Source: an uncultured Clostridia bacterium (GTDB taxonomy: Bacteria > Bacillota > Clostridia > Christensenellales > Borkfalkiaceae). From it: a DNA stretch of 64,000 bases. The DNA is taken from assembly GCA_934278995.1 (NCBI GenBank), contig CAKQWM010000011.1, forward strand, positions 18,871 through 82,870, read 5' to 3'. A program made the position numbers and the translations under genes. Below, piece by piece: positions 41,894 to 50,517 of this stretch. The stretch's first letter is position 1, and every line of letters starts with the position of its first letter. The notes under the pieces were generated by a model. That model was given only the letters and a program-made list of their open reading frames with translations. It made no database searches and was not told where the DNA came from.

Positions 41894-42538
41894 TTAATTT
41901 AATATTTCAACGCGATATTCGTCGGTTGAATCTTCCAGGCAAAATACCGTTATATCGTTGTTTTTTACAATTTCACGCAGTTCTTCGCACGCTTTATATT
42001 TATAGTCCTTGCCGTTTTTTAATCCAACCCATTGACAATATTGTTCGCTGTTTTTCACGAACATAATCGCTTTATTCATTTCCTTGCCGGAACAATAGAC
42101 GTAGGTGATTATTTCGGCGACCATTCTTAAAACGGATTCATTGCTCTCCGGTCGTTTGGTTTCGACGGCGTAAGTTTTACCGTTATATTCCATAATCAAA
42201 TCAATCTCGCCGACGCTTTTGGTATTTGTAACCGGTACTTCAAAGTCAACGAAAACGGCGTTTTCGACGGGTTTTGCGTAAGTCTTTTTCAAATCGCAGG
42301 TTTCACATTCGTTTGTTAAAGTTTTTCGTTGGCTGTTTACAAGACATCTGCACCATCTTTTTTCGGTTTTTCTGCCGACGCAGTTACAAGATATTTTTTT
42401 GTGATCGAATTTGCCCGTATAAGGATCGGGCGATAGTCCGTTTAAAATAACGGCTAAAGCGTCGCCTGATAATCTCGATTTTACAACGTCGTTGTATTTC
42501 GATTTATTGTTAATTTGCCGTTCTTTATAAAACAACAT
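41894..42538 (-). CDS. Putative PD-(D/E)XK nuclease-like protein with cysteine cluster
   Basis: I do not recognise a named family for this 214-residue protein. A PD-(D/E)XK-like core is visible as GEIDLIMEYNGKTYAVETKRP (residues 110-130, D113 and E126-x-K128). The N-terminal half holds six cysteines as CNC (51, 53), CRC (63, 65) and CETC (78, 81), which could bind zinc or an iron-sulfur cluster. It may be a restriction-type or repair nuclease. It forms an operon with the small upstream gene (15-bp gap). Confidence 0.6.
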   Translation of the reverse strand: MLFYKERQINNKSKYNDVVKSRLSGDALAVILNGLSPDPYTGKFDHKKISCNCVGRKTEKRWCRCLVNSQRKTLTNECETCDLKKTYAKPVENAVFVDFEVPVTNTKSVGEIDLIMEYNGKTYAVETKRPESNESVLRMVAEIITYVYCSGKEMNKAIMFVKNSEQYCQWVGLKNGKDYKYKACEELREIVKNNDITVFCLEDSTDEYRVEILN

Positions 42539-42553
42539 GAATAATTTCTCCGC

Positions 42554-42928
42554 TTACTTGGTTTTCACGTAAAAACTTGCGGTTTTTACTCCTGTTTCGT
42601 CATCGTTTACCCATCCTTGTTCGGCCTCGTATCCGCCGTAGATTACCTTATACAAATATCCGAAACACGCGCCTAATCCGCGCTTGGCGTTTCTGCTCAT
42701 TTCTTCTCTGAAAACGTCTTTTTTCAAAACGTCGCGCTCGTATAAAATAAAGGATTTTAACGGAGGCACGGAAAGCGTATCGTTTGCAAACCGTATATGG
42801 CTTAATAAAACCTCATCCTTCAATAAATCCAAAAACAGGCGATAATACCGATTTTCTTCGGTAACAAACGTCGCCGAACCTTTATATACTCTTAAAAACT
42901 CTTCTTCGTTCCAACGCATACGATCCAT
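42554..42928 (-). CDS. Hypothetical protein, first gene of the nuclease-like operon
   Basis: A 124-residue soluble protein without a recognised domain. The N-terminus (MRWNEEEFLRVYKGSATFVTEENRYYRLFLDLL) is helical and charged; the C-terminal third is more beta-like (GYLYKVIYGGYEAEQGWVNDDETGVKTASFYVKTK). AAAGGTG lies about 6 bases before the ATG. Close coupling to the PD-(D/E)XK-like gene suggests a shared role. Confidence 0.65.
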   Translation of the reverse strand: MDRMRWNEEEFLRVYKGSATFVTEENRYYRLFLDLLKDEVLLSHIRFANDTLSVPPLKSFILYERDVLKKDVFREEMSRNAKRGLGACFGYLYKVIYGGYEAEQGWVNDDETGVKTASFYVKTK

Positions 42929-43152
42929 TTTTACACCTTTATATTCTCATATTCAAATGGTACCACACAAGACAACGAAAGTCAACGGATTTTTTATCGA
43001 AAAATAAAAATTATTAAAAATTTTCAATTTAAAGATTTCAATCGTTATCACTGACTATTTTAAGCGAAAATCGTCTTGTTGTTTTTTTAAATACCGCTAC
43101 AATAGTTTTACTTTGGATATTCGTAAATAAAATTTTTTACGAGAAAAAGTTA

Positions 43153-43196
43153 CATTAAACTTAATGCTTGAAATTGAAAAAAAAGCGTGTTACAAT
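43153..43196 (+). promoter_or_regulatory. Promoter/operator block, copy 1
   Basis: The palindrome CATTAAACTTAATG (43153-43166) abuts -35 TTGAAA (43168-43173), with a 17-bp spacer and -10 TACAAT (43191-43196). The block is repeated 205 bp downstream. Confidence 0.8.
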
Positions 43197-43357
43197 GTAA
43201 TCGAAGGTGAATTTTGACATAAAAATCTCTTATGGGAACTAAAATAATTATATAAACGTTACGCGGGGCGTACGCGCGATACTTAATATGCCCCGAGCGC
43301 GGAAAGACTTCTTAAAAGGGCGAAAAAGCGCAAGTTTTCCGTTTTGGGGGAGGTTTA

Positions 43358-43401
43358 CATTAAACTTAATGATTGAAATCCTAAAAAAAGCGTGTTACAC
43401 T
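43358..43401 (+). promoter_or_regulatory. Promoter/operator block, copy 2
   Basis: The same palindrome CATTAAACTTAATG (43358-43371), TTGAAA (43373-43378), 17 bp, TACACT (43396-43401). Together with copy 1 this gives two operators that one repressor or activator could bridge. Confidence 0.8.
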
Positions 43402-43693
43402 GATATTGACGGGCAATTTTTGAGTTTAAAGCCGTCGCTTTAAAAAAATCGAAAGCGGTTTTGCGTTTAAAAAAATTGCTAAAAAAACCAAAAAAGAAAG
43501 AAAGCGGTCAGGGGTTGTAATTCAAGAAATAACCGCAAAAAAGTTTAAAACGCGCAAGAAGTTTCCGTAAGACGATATAACCGAAATTTTTCGTAAAAAA
43601 AATGAAAGCGGAACAGGGTATAAAAAGCGGAAACGCAGAAAAAAACACCGCGAAAACCCGCGAGCGAAAGACACGACAAAAAAATTGTCGAAA

Positions 43694-43735
43694 AAAGGGG
43701 ATATCCCCTTTGCGTTTGATTTTCAAACGCAAATA
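43694..43735 (+). promoter_or_regulatory. Two adjacent hairpins in the leader
   Basis: The perfect palindrome GGGGATATCCCC (43697-43708) is followed directly by TTTGCGTTTGA-TTT-TCAAACGCAAA (43709-43733). It could be an mRNA-stabilising or attenuating structure. Confidence 0.6.
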
Positions 43736-44101
43736 TCATTATCGACTTAAAAGGGCGCGCGTAGAACGAAAAGCGGTTTTAAAAAACGAGGCTTATAAAA
43801 TTAAAGTCGAAAGACTCTGATCAGGCGGCTCTATTACTTTTATCGGCTCGTCCGACGGCGCTATTTCGGTATCGGCAACGTCAATTTTATTACTTTACGT
43901 TAAAGACCGCGTTCGCTAAACGAAGGTTAAGCAAAATCCGTTCGTCGGCTTATACAGCCCGAACAACACATTTGCCGGAATAAAAACTGCGGCGAAGCAA
44001 CAACTTTTTCGGAATAAAAACCCGGTTAAATTCGGATCTGTTCCCCGACAATTAAATATCACAGGGGATAAAAAATACAGAAAAAGATCAGGAGGTTCAA
44101 G

Positions 44102-46363
44102 ATGAAGAACAAGCAAATTACTCTCGTTTTGTTAGTAATGGTACTTTTGGCTTCGTTATTTACGGTTACCGCATGCGTACCGTCAAACGCCGAAGTAAAA
44201 GTTTCTATTATGAACAAAGAGCAACTGACGGCAAAATGGACGGAGGGTGACGCCGCGCGTCAACTTCAACCCGAAGTAACCGTCGGCGGAAAAGTCTCCG
44301 ACAAGGCTTACACCGTAACTTCCTCCGCGCCGAACGTAGTAGAAGTCGGCTCGGACAACGTTACTCTTACGGCAAAAGGAGCAGGCAAAGCGGTTATCAC
44401 GCTTGCCGTAGGCGACGCTACCGACACAGTGGAAATTACAGTTACGCCGCGTCTTTCGGGCGTAACCGTTACCAACAAAGCGGCAATGTCCGAAGTCTGG
44501 ACGGATTGGACAACGACTCGTACGGTTGAAGTGGCTTTCGCGCCCGCCGAACATTATACGGCGGCAAATACGACCGCTGCCGTAACGTGCAGTCCCGAAG
44601 GTCTTATAAAGGCTGAAGGCTATAAACTGACCGCTATGGGCGCAGGCACTGCCACCGTTACCGTTGCGGTAGGGGAAATCAAGGACACCTTCACGGTTGA
44701 AATCAAACGCGGCGAACCTACCGTTATGTTTGAAGAATTACCCGATTTTGAAGAAACCGCAGAAGGCGGAAAAATCATGGCGGTTGAAAATATGAAGGTA
44801 ACGCTTCCCGAATTTACGGCAAAAGCGTGCGACGGCACGCCGATAGGAGCGGAAAACATCGTTATCGCGCCGCAGGAATCAGAAGACCTCGTTTACGACG
44901 AAACCGCGGGAACTATTACCGCGCCCAAAGGCACTTATACCGTTACTATTCAGGTAACCGATCCCGTTGACGAAACCTTAAAAACAGAAAAGGTAATAAC
45001 CTTCGAGTTCTGCAGAAAACTTACTTTCTGGACGGATACGAAATGGAATGCCGACGAACTTAAAGCCGACGCGGAACAAACTATAGTTACCTCCGGTTAC
45101 GGCTTCCAGATGCTTTCGTTCAACCTTAACCCGAGTAAGTATTACTACGCGGAAGTAACTTATACCGGCGTAGGTAGCGCATCGCTCGGTATGGCACACT
45201 TCAAAACCGAAACCCTTCAGGACGAAGAAGGCAAAGATTATCTTAAAGAAAACCACAAACGCGTTCTTATCCACGCGGTAGATACTTGGGATTATAACTA
45301 CAAGAGTATCGATTACAACACTTTGGCTACGGCAACGTGGGTACAAGACGGGCAAACCGTTGAAGCAAGCGGTTGGCAGATGCTCGGCAACGAATGGAGA
45401 GATCTGGAATTCAATTCAAACTATCTGTTCCATCAATACAGATTGAACGAATATCGCAACCTTACGCCTTCGGCGGATAGGTCCGTTCAGAAGTTTGCAA
45501 TTCTCCGTATGGGCGACTTCTTTATGTTCTTCATGAACGATCAATACGTAAACACGGTTAACCTTCGCTTCTACGCGGAAGGCGATACCCGTCCCGGTTT
45601 ATACGTTGACACGATGAACAACCCCGATAGTATCGGCGTAGTAAGAAACATCAACTTCTTTGACGGACAGGAAGCCGTTACCGAAAAATACAACGCGCTT
45701 ACCGACAACGGAGCAAAACTTATCGTTAACTACGTTCCCGACGGCGGTTGGGCAGGCGGTTCCAAAAACATCGACAACAACCACTTCACGCACGGCGAGA
45801 CCACTGCCGAAAAGGGCATCAACTTTACCAACACGTGCAAGGCGTTTACCGGAATCAACGACGCAATGATAAGCACCTATCAGATATTCGACGGAAACTT
45901 CTCGTTCAGTTGGGTTTATAGACAGACCGACAACGCCGGCAAAGAAGGCACAGGCAAACCTCGTATGGCTTTAGAAGTCCGCAACTATAAATGGGGAAAT
46001 GAAAGAACTTTATTCGGCGCGCAGTACAACGGAGCGGGCGGCTCGAGATGGCTGCTCAATACGCCGCAAAACCCCGAAGACGGAAATATGTACTTTGAAG
46101 GTATGCATGGCTTTGACGTAACAAAAGCGATTAAATTCACGATTACCCGTAACCTTACCGAAACGTATTCCGAATACACGATGACTGCCACAATGGTTGA
46201 CGATCCTACACAAACGATGACTCGTACCATCAGGGTATCGGCAACAAGCGATAACAGATGGGATAAACCCGTTATCATGCACTGGAAGACCTGCGGCGTT
46301 GACGGCGAATTCAGCAACATTATGTGGAAGAGCCACAGCGGACAAGGAAACTGGGTAGATTAA
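44102..46363 (+). CDS. Large Big2-type surface lipoprotein
   Basis: A 753-residue lipoprotein (lipobox TVTAC, Cys 25). It has two or three bacterial Ig-like (Big2) domains: for example VTSSAPNVVEVGSDNVTLTAKGAGKAVITLAVGD near residue 60 and VTCSPEGLIKAEGYKLTAMGAGTATVTVAVGE near 160. The C-terminal ~430 residues are beta-rich and aromatic (YYYAEVTYTGVGSASLGMAHF, FAILRMGDFFMFFMNDQYVN), resembling a laminin-G/concanavalin-like carbohydrate-binding fold. It begins the glycan locus after AGGAGG and is likely a surface glycan-capture protein; no catalytic motif is evident. Confidence 0.75.
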   Translation: MKNKQITLVLLVMVLLASLFTVTACVPSNAEVKVSIMNKEQLTAKWTEGDAARQLQPEVTVGGKVSDKAYTVTSSAPNVVEVGSDNVTLTAKGAGKAVITLAVGDATDTVEITVTPRLSGVTVTNKAAMSEVWTDWTTTRTVEVAFAPAEHYTAANTTAAVTCSPEGLIKAEGYKLTAMGAGTATVTVAVGEIKDTFTVEIKRGEPTVMFEELPDFEETAEGGKIMAVENMKVTLPEFTAKACDGTPIGAENIVIAPQESEDLVYDETAGTITAPKGTYTVTIQVTDPVDETLKTEKVITFEFCRKLTFWTDTKWNADELKADAEQTIVTSGYGFQMLSFNLNPSKYYYAEVTYTGVGSASLGMAHFKTETLQDEEGKDYLKENHKRVLIHAVDTWDYNYKSIDYNTLATATWVQDGQTVEASGWQMLGNEWRDLEFNSNYLFHQYRLNEYRNLTPSADRSVQKFAILRMGDFFMFFMNDQYVNTVNLRFYAEGDTRPGLYVDTMNNPDSIGVVRNINFFDGQEAVTEKYNALTDNGAKLIVNYVPDGGWAGGSKNIDNNHFTHGETTAEKGINFTNTCKAFTGINDAMISTYQIFDGNFSFSWVYRQTDNAGKEGTGKPRMALEVRNYKWGNERTLFGAQYNGAGGSRWLLNTPQNPEDGNMYFEGMHGFDVTKAIKFTITRNLTETYSEYTMTATMVDDPTQTMTRTIRVSATSDNRWDKPVIMHWKTCGVDGEFSNIMWKSHSGQGNWVD

Positions 46364-46690
46364 TTTATACTTTGTAATAAATCGCAGTTTTTCTATTCTG
46401 AACTTTACGGCAAGCGTCGCTTCCTCTCCGGAGGAAGCGGCGTAAGCCGTATATATTTTGCTAAGTACATTAAAATTTAAGACGATAAACCTAAAAACCG
46501 TTTTATAAATCACAAAAAAGCCTCGGTTATCGGAAAAAGAGGCTTGAAAACGGTCGTTTTATGAAGGTTCGGGCTAAAAACCTTACCTAAAAGACGATTA
46601 AAAATATCCGATAAAAAATAAATTCGCAAAAAATTTTTAAAAACCGCAAAAATTGCGCGGTTACGATATAAAAAATAAAGGAGCAACCGT
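46364..46690 (+). other. Intergenic region with hairpins
   Basis: A strong hairpin, CGCTTCCTC-TCCG-GAGGAAGCG (46418-46439) with a lower stem ACGGC/GCCGT, follows the lipoprotein gene but has only a weak T run. A second stem, AAGCCTC/GAGGCTT (46519-46545), lies further on. AAAGGAG precedes ATG 46691. No gene is seen. Confidence 0.65.
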
Positions 46691-48496
46691 ATGAAAGCAA
46701 AAACAAGACTGTTAGCCTTGTCGTTGGCGTTTTTAATGGTTTTCGGTATGTTGGCTTTATCTGCGTGCAACGAACAAAACGGCGGCGACAAGAAAAGTTA
46801 CGACGTTACTTATAACCTGAATTACGACGGCGCCGACAAACGCGTTTATCCCGTACAGTCGGGTACCAACGCGCCCGAATGGAAAGCAACGAGGGAAGGG
46901 TATCGTATCGACTACTGGGCTACCGACAGCGACGGCAAAAACAAATACGATTTTTCGGACAAAGTATATAAAGATTTGTCTTTATACGCCGTATGGAAAG
47001 TCAAACCCGGCGTTACGACCGTAACCTTCGACTTCGGTTACGCGGGCGCGACTAATAAAGTTATAGAGGTCGAAAAAGGCAGTACGATAGCCGAAAAATA
47101 CAAACCGCAACACAAACGCTTCGGTATGGAACTCGTCGGCTGGTACGCCGATAAAAACTTTACCGAAGAATTTACGTTCGGAAAGTTCCCCGTGAAAGAA
47201 AATATGGTTCTTCACGCGAAGTATAGTTACACCATGAATATTCCTCGTAACGCGGACGGAAGCATAAAATACGAAAATACCCGCGTTTATATCTGGAACA
47301 GTGTTCAGCACGTATGCTCTTCCGAAGTTTTACAAAAACTCGCCGATGATTTCAACGCAGAACACAAAGGTAAAATAGTCGTTTCTACCGGCACGTCTTT
47401 ACTTAATCAGGACGACGTATTTTTACGTATTCAGCAAACGCCCGAACAGATGCGTTGCTACACTACTTATTATCCCATAGCGGACATTTATTCTTTTGCA
47501 GGTTTAAACGTCAGTAACGACGATTATTACGAGGGCGCTACCAACGAATGTAAAAACAAGGGCGTTTTGTTGCAGGTACCCGTAGCGGCTTACGCGCCGT
47601 ATTTCGTCTATAATAAATTCCTTATGACAAAATATAACGGAAGTAATCCGTTGCCTTCAAATTACTCCGAATTAAGCGCGCTTTTGAAAAAAGCCGCCAA
47701 GGGAGAGGCTTCAAACGCTTCATTTAAAAGCATAGTAACCACGACGCAATGGTCGTACATGGAAGCGCCGAGTTTTACGGCTTTTGCTCAGAACGAAGCG
47801 GACTACTACAACTTCGCCGACGGCGTTTACCTCAATAAATGGTTACAGGAAGGCGTTATGCAACGCGCGACCGACGCAATGACGACGACTTACGATTTAT
47901 TCGGCGTAAACGGGTTGAATAAAGGCGCCGCGATGAATTTGAACGGCGACGCTATCTACGATTACGTATCCAAAGGAAACGCTCTTATGGGTATGCAAAC
48001 GTGGGCAGGCGGCGAAGCGGCGATAGCGTCAAACTCTAACTTAGGGGTTTTACCCATAAGCGGGTTGATGACCGATATTGACGGCGAAGCAAAAAATCGC
48101 GTTCCCGTACACACCTGGGGTATCGGTTTTTACAATCAGGCAACCAACGTGCTTGCGGATCCTTTAAAGATCTGCGCGGCGGCGGAATTTGCCAAATACG
48201 TTTCCGAAAACGCTTATAAGTTTGCCGAAAAAGGATTCGTTCCTTTGAATAAAAAAGCCATAAGTAATCCGGAGTACGTAAATTCAAATAACCCTACGGT
48301 AAAAATCATCCGTAGCGCGTGCTTACCCGAAAACTATTACACTCTGGCGGGTTGCGCCAACATCAAACTTATAGTAAACAAAATAGCGGCGGAAGGAGTC
48401 ATTATTCCGTTCCTGACCGACAATAACGCCACGCGCGAAATGATTGAAAGCAAAACGAAAGAGTTATACGCGCAAGTGGCGGGAATGGTTTCCTGA
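46691..48496 (+). CDS. Solute-binding lipoprotein with N-terminal InlB-type repeats
   Basis: A 601-residue lipoprotein (lipobox ALSAC, Cys 26). Residues about 35-180 form two InlB B-repeat/Flg_new-like units: YDVTYNLNYDGADKRVYPVQ...REGYRIDYWATDSDGK...LSLYAVWK, then TTVTFDFGYAGATNKVIEVEKG...FGMELVGWYADKNF...LHAKY. The rest is a family 1 extracellular solute-binding protein fold (VYIWNSVQHVCSSEVLQKLADDFNAEHKGKIVV... VPVAAYAPYFVYNKFLMTKYNG...). Joining cell-surface beta repeats to an ABC binding protein is uncommon; the repeats may lift the binding domain through the wall. It probably works with the permeases downstream. Confidence 0.8.
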   Translation: MKAKTRLLALSLAFLMVFGMLALSACNEQNGGDKKSYDVTYNLNYDGADKRVYPVQSGTNAPEWKATREGYRIDYWATDSDGKNKYDFSDKVYKDLSLYAVWKVKPGVTTVTFDFGYAGATNKVIEVEKGSTIAEKYKPQHKRFGMELVGWYADKNFTEEFTFGKFPVKENMVLHAKYSYTMNIPRNADGSIKYENTRVYIWNSVQHVCSSEVLQKLADDFNAEHKGKIVVSTGTSLLNQDDVFLRIQQTPEQMRCYTTYYPIADIYSFAGLNVSNDDYYEGATNECKNKGVLLQVPVAAYAPYFVYNKFLMTKYNGSNPLPSNYSELSALLKKAAKGEASNASFKSIVTTTQWSYMEAPSFTAFAQNEADYYNFADGVYLNKWLQEGVMQRATDAMTTTYDLFGVNGLNKGAAMNLNGDAIYDYVSKGNALMGMQTWAGGEAAIASNSNLGVLPISGLMTDIDGEAKNRVPVHTWGIGFYNQATNVLADPLKICAAAEFAKYVSENAYKFAEKGFVPLNKKAISNPEYVNSNNPTVKIIRSACLPENYYTLAGCANIKLIVNKIAAEGVIIPFLTDNNATREMIESKTKELYAQVAGMVS

Positions 48497-48507
48497 GGAG
48501 AAATACT

Positions 48508-50505
48508 ATGAAAAAATTAACTTTAATTTTTGTTTGCATTGCTCTTTGTATTCTTTCGGCGATAGGGCTTGTTGCCTGCAACGGACCTAAGCAATCGGAT
48601 AACCTTGCCGATAAAGGCAACTGGAAGGTAACTTCTCCCGATCAGACGATTTGCGCCGAACTTACTATGGACGCTTACGGAAAACTTACGTACGGCGTAA
48701 CCAAAAACGGCAAAACCGTAGTGGGAAAATCTTCTTTGGGCTTCGATATCGAAGAAGACGATCTGTCGATGACTACCGTTGACAACGTAAGTCAGAAAAG
48801 GGTGCAGGGCGAATACGAAAACGTTTCGGGTAAGGTTAAAAAAGTCGTTTACGACGCCAACGAAACCACTATCACGCTGAAAGCGTGGGAGTTTTATCTT
48901 GACGTTATAATGCGCGTTTACGACGACGGTTACGCCTTCAGATACGTCGTAAGAAGAACCGACGGCGCAAGCGGCGTTATGACGGTAAAAAGCGAGGATA
49001 CCACCTTTGCCGTTCCTCAGAACGCAACTATGTGGTCGCAGGAATTCGTAACGAATTTCAGCGGTAAAAACTGCTTCTCGTACGAAACTTCTTATCAGGC
49101 GCGTACGGTATCGGAACTTACCGACGCGCAATATATAGCCATGCCGTTACTTTATAACGTTCCCGATTCCGAGTATTATTCGCTTATAATGGAATCTCAC
49201 CTTGTGGGAAGCGGTTTTTACGGATCGTTTTTAAAGATAAAAGACGGCGATAACGGTTCCGGCGTTTTGCAGACGGTACACACGCCCGCAGGTATAAAAC
49301 TCGACGATAACAAGGTATCTTATCCGTTTAATTCGCCCTGGCGCGTAGGCATCGTCGGCGACATGGCTACGGTAAACACCTCGGAACTCGTAGAAAAAGT
49401 TTACGATAACGTCGAGTACTGGAAACCCGACGATTACGAAAGCCTTACAGCGGAAGAAAAAGAAACTTATACTTACGACTGGGTAGAACCCGGCGTATGC
49501 GCGTGGAGTTGGCTTATTTACGACGGCAAACGCCCGCAAAACGACTTTGCGCTTCACCGCGAATATCTTGCGCTTGCAAAAACGATGGGCTGGAAGTACG
49601 TTTTACTTGACGGCGGCTGGAACAGCGACACCTCCGACGAAACACTCGAAAAATTCGTTAAAGAGGCAACAAAAGAAGGCGTGAAAGTTCTCGTCTGGTG
49701 CAACGCGCTTACAGACTTCGGCAACGGAAACATCGAAATACTGAAAGCAAAACTCACACGCTGGGCAAGCCTCGGCGTAGCCGGTATAAAAATCGACTTC
49801 TTCGACGGTCAGAACGCAACCGATCCTTCCCATCAGGGCGAAGATATCGACACTATAAAATGGTACGAAAGTATTTATCAGGAAACCGCTAAATTACGAA
49901 TGGTTGTAAACTGCCACGGCTCCAACAAGCCTACCGGCGAACGCCGCGAGTATCCCAACGTCATTAACCGCGAAGCGGTTTACGGCAACGAGTTCAAACG
50001 CGTTTCCGCAGACGTAACGGTAAACGAAATGTTCGTCCGTAACGTTATAGGACCTACCGACTTTACCCCCGTGGTAAAACCGTTGAGCGACAATATTACC
50101 ATGGCGCATCAGATGGCGCTTGCCGTGTTATTCGAATCCGGTATGCCCATGATGGGCGATTACTCCGCCACCTATAAAAATACGACCATCTATTCTTTCT
50201 ATAAATCTATCCCGTCTTTGAAACAACAAACGGTGTTCCTCGGCGGTCAGCCCGATTTTTATTACTGCGCCGCCGTGCAAACCGAAAAATACTGGTTTGT
50301 AGGGGCAATCAACTCGTCCTTCGAGGACAACGTAACGATAGACTTTTCCTTCCTCGACGAGGGCAGTTACAAGGCTGAAATATTTACCGACGCGGACGAA
50401 GCCGGTAAAAAGGTAAACAAAGAAACGATTACGATAACCAAAAACGACGTAAAGACCTTCAAATTGTTCGCCAAAGGCGGCTTGGTCATACGCTTATCCA
50501 AATAA
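48508..50505 (+). CDS. Glycoside hydrolase family 97 lipoprotein (alpha-galactosidase-like)
   Basis: A 665-residue surface lipoprotein (lipobox GLVAC). Family GH97 is shown by the N-terminal beta-sandwich and the barrel motifs PGVCAWSWLIYDGKRPQND, YVLLDGGWNSD, GVKVLVWCNA, GIKIDFFDG (Asp430), VVNCHGSNKPTGERREYPNVINREAVYGNEF (Glu489). An Asp in KIDF is the nucleophile position of the retaining GH97 alpha-galactosidase branch; inverting SusB-type enzymes use glutamates instead. So retaining alpha-galactosidase is my inference. GH97 is mainly known from Bacteroidota. AGGAGA precedes the ATG. Confidence 0.88.
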   Translation: MKKLTLIFVCIALCILSAIGLVACNGPKQSDNLADKGNWKVTSPDQTICAELTMDAYGKLTYGVTKNGKTVVGKSSLGFDIEEDDLSMTTVDNVSQKRVQGEYENVSGKVKKVVYDANETTITLKAWEFYLDVIMRVYDDGYAFRYVVRRTDGASGVMTVKSEDTTFAVPQNATMWSQEFVTNFSGKNCFSYETSYQARTVSELTDAQYIAMPLLYNVPDSEYYSLIMESHLVGSGFYGSFLKIKDGDNGSGVLQTVHTPAGIKLDDNKVSYPFNSPWRVGIVGDMATVNTSELVEKVYDNVEYWKPDDYESLTAEEKETYTYDWVEPGVCAWSWLIYDGKRPQNDFALHREYLALAKTMGWKYVLLDGGWNSDTSDETLEKFVKEATKEGVKVLVWCNALTDFGNGNIEILKAKLTRWASLGVAGIKIDFFDGQNATDPSHQGEDIDTIKWYESIYQETAKLRMVVNCHGSNKPTGERREYPNVINREAVYGNEFKRVSADVTVNEMFVRNVIGPTDFTPVVKPLSDNITMAHQMALAVLFESGMPMMGDYSATYKNTTIYSFYKSIPSLKQQTVFLGGQPDFYYCAAVQTEKYWFVGAINSSFEDNVTIDFSFLDEGSYKAEIFTDADEAGKKVNKETITITKNDVKTFKLFAKGGLVIRLSK

Positions 50506-50517
50506 AAGGAGGATTAA

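Larger units (their letters stand above)
42929..44101 (+). other. 1.2-kb non-coding leader of the glycan-utilisation locus
   Basis: No convincing gene is present; short Lys/Arg-rich frames look accidental. It contains two copies of a promoter/operator block (43149-43197 and 43355-43402), a GC-rich hairpin near 43263-43300, adjacent hairpins at 43697-43734, and the AGGAGG ribosome binding site of the first lipoprotein gene. The transcribed leader would be about 700-900 nt. Confidence 0.7.

Noticed and set aside
43602..43820. 72-codon Lys/Arg-rich frame in the glycan-locus leader
   Set aside because: The composition follows the A-rich DNA, it spans two strong hairpins, and no RBS precedes it. 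It is more likely an untranslated leader.
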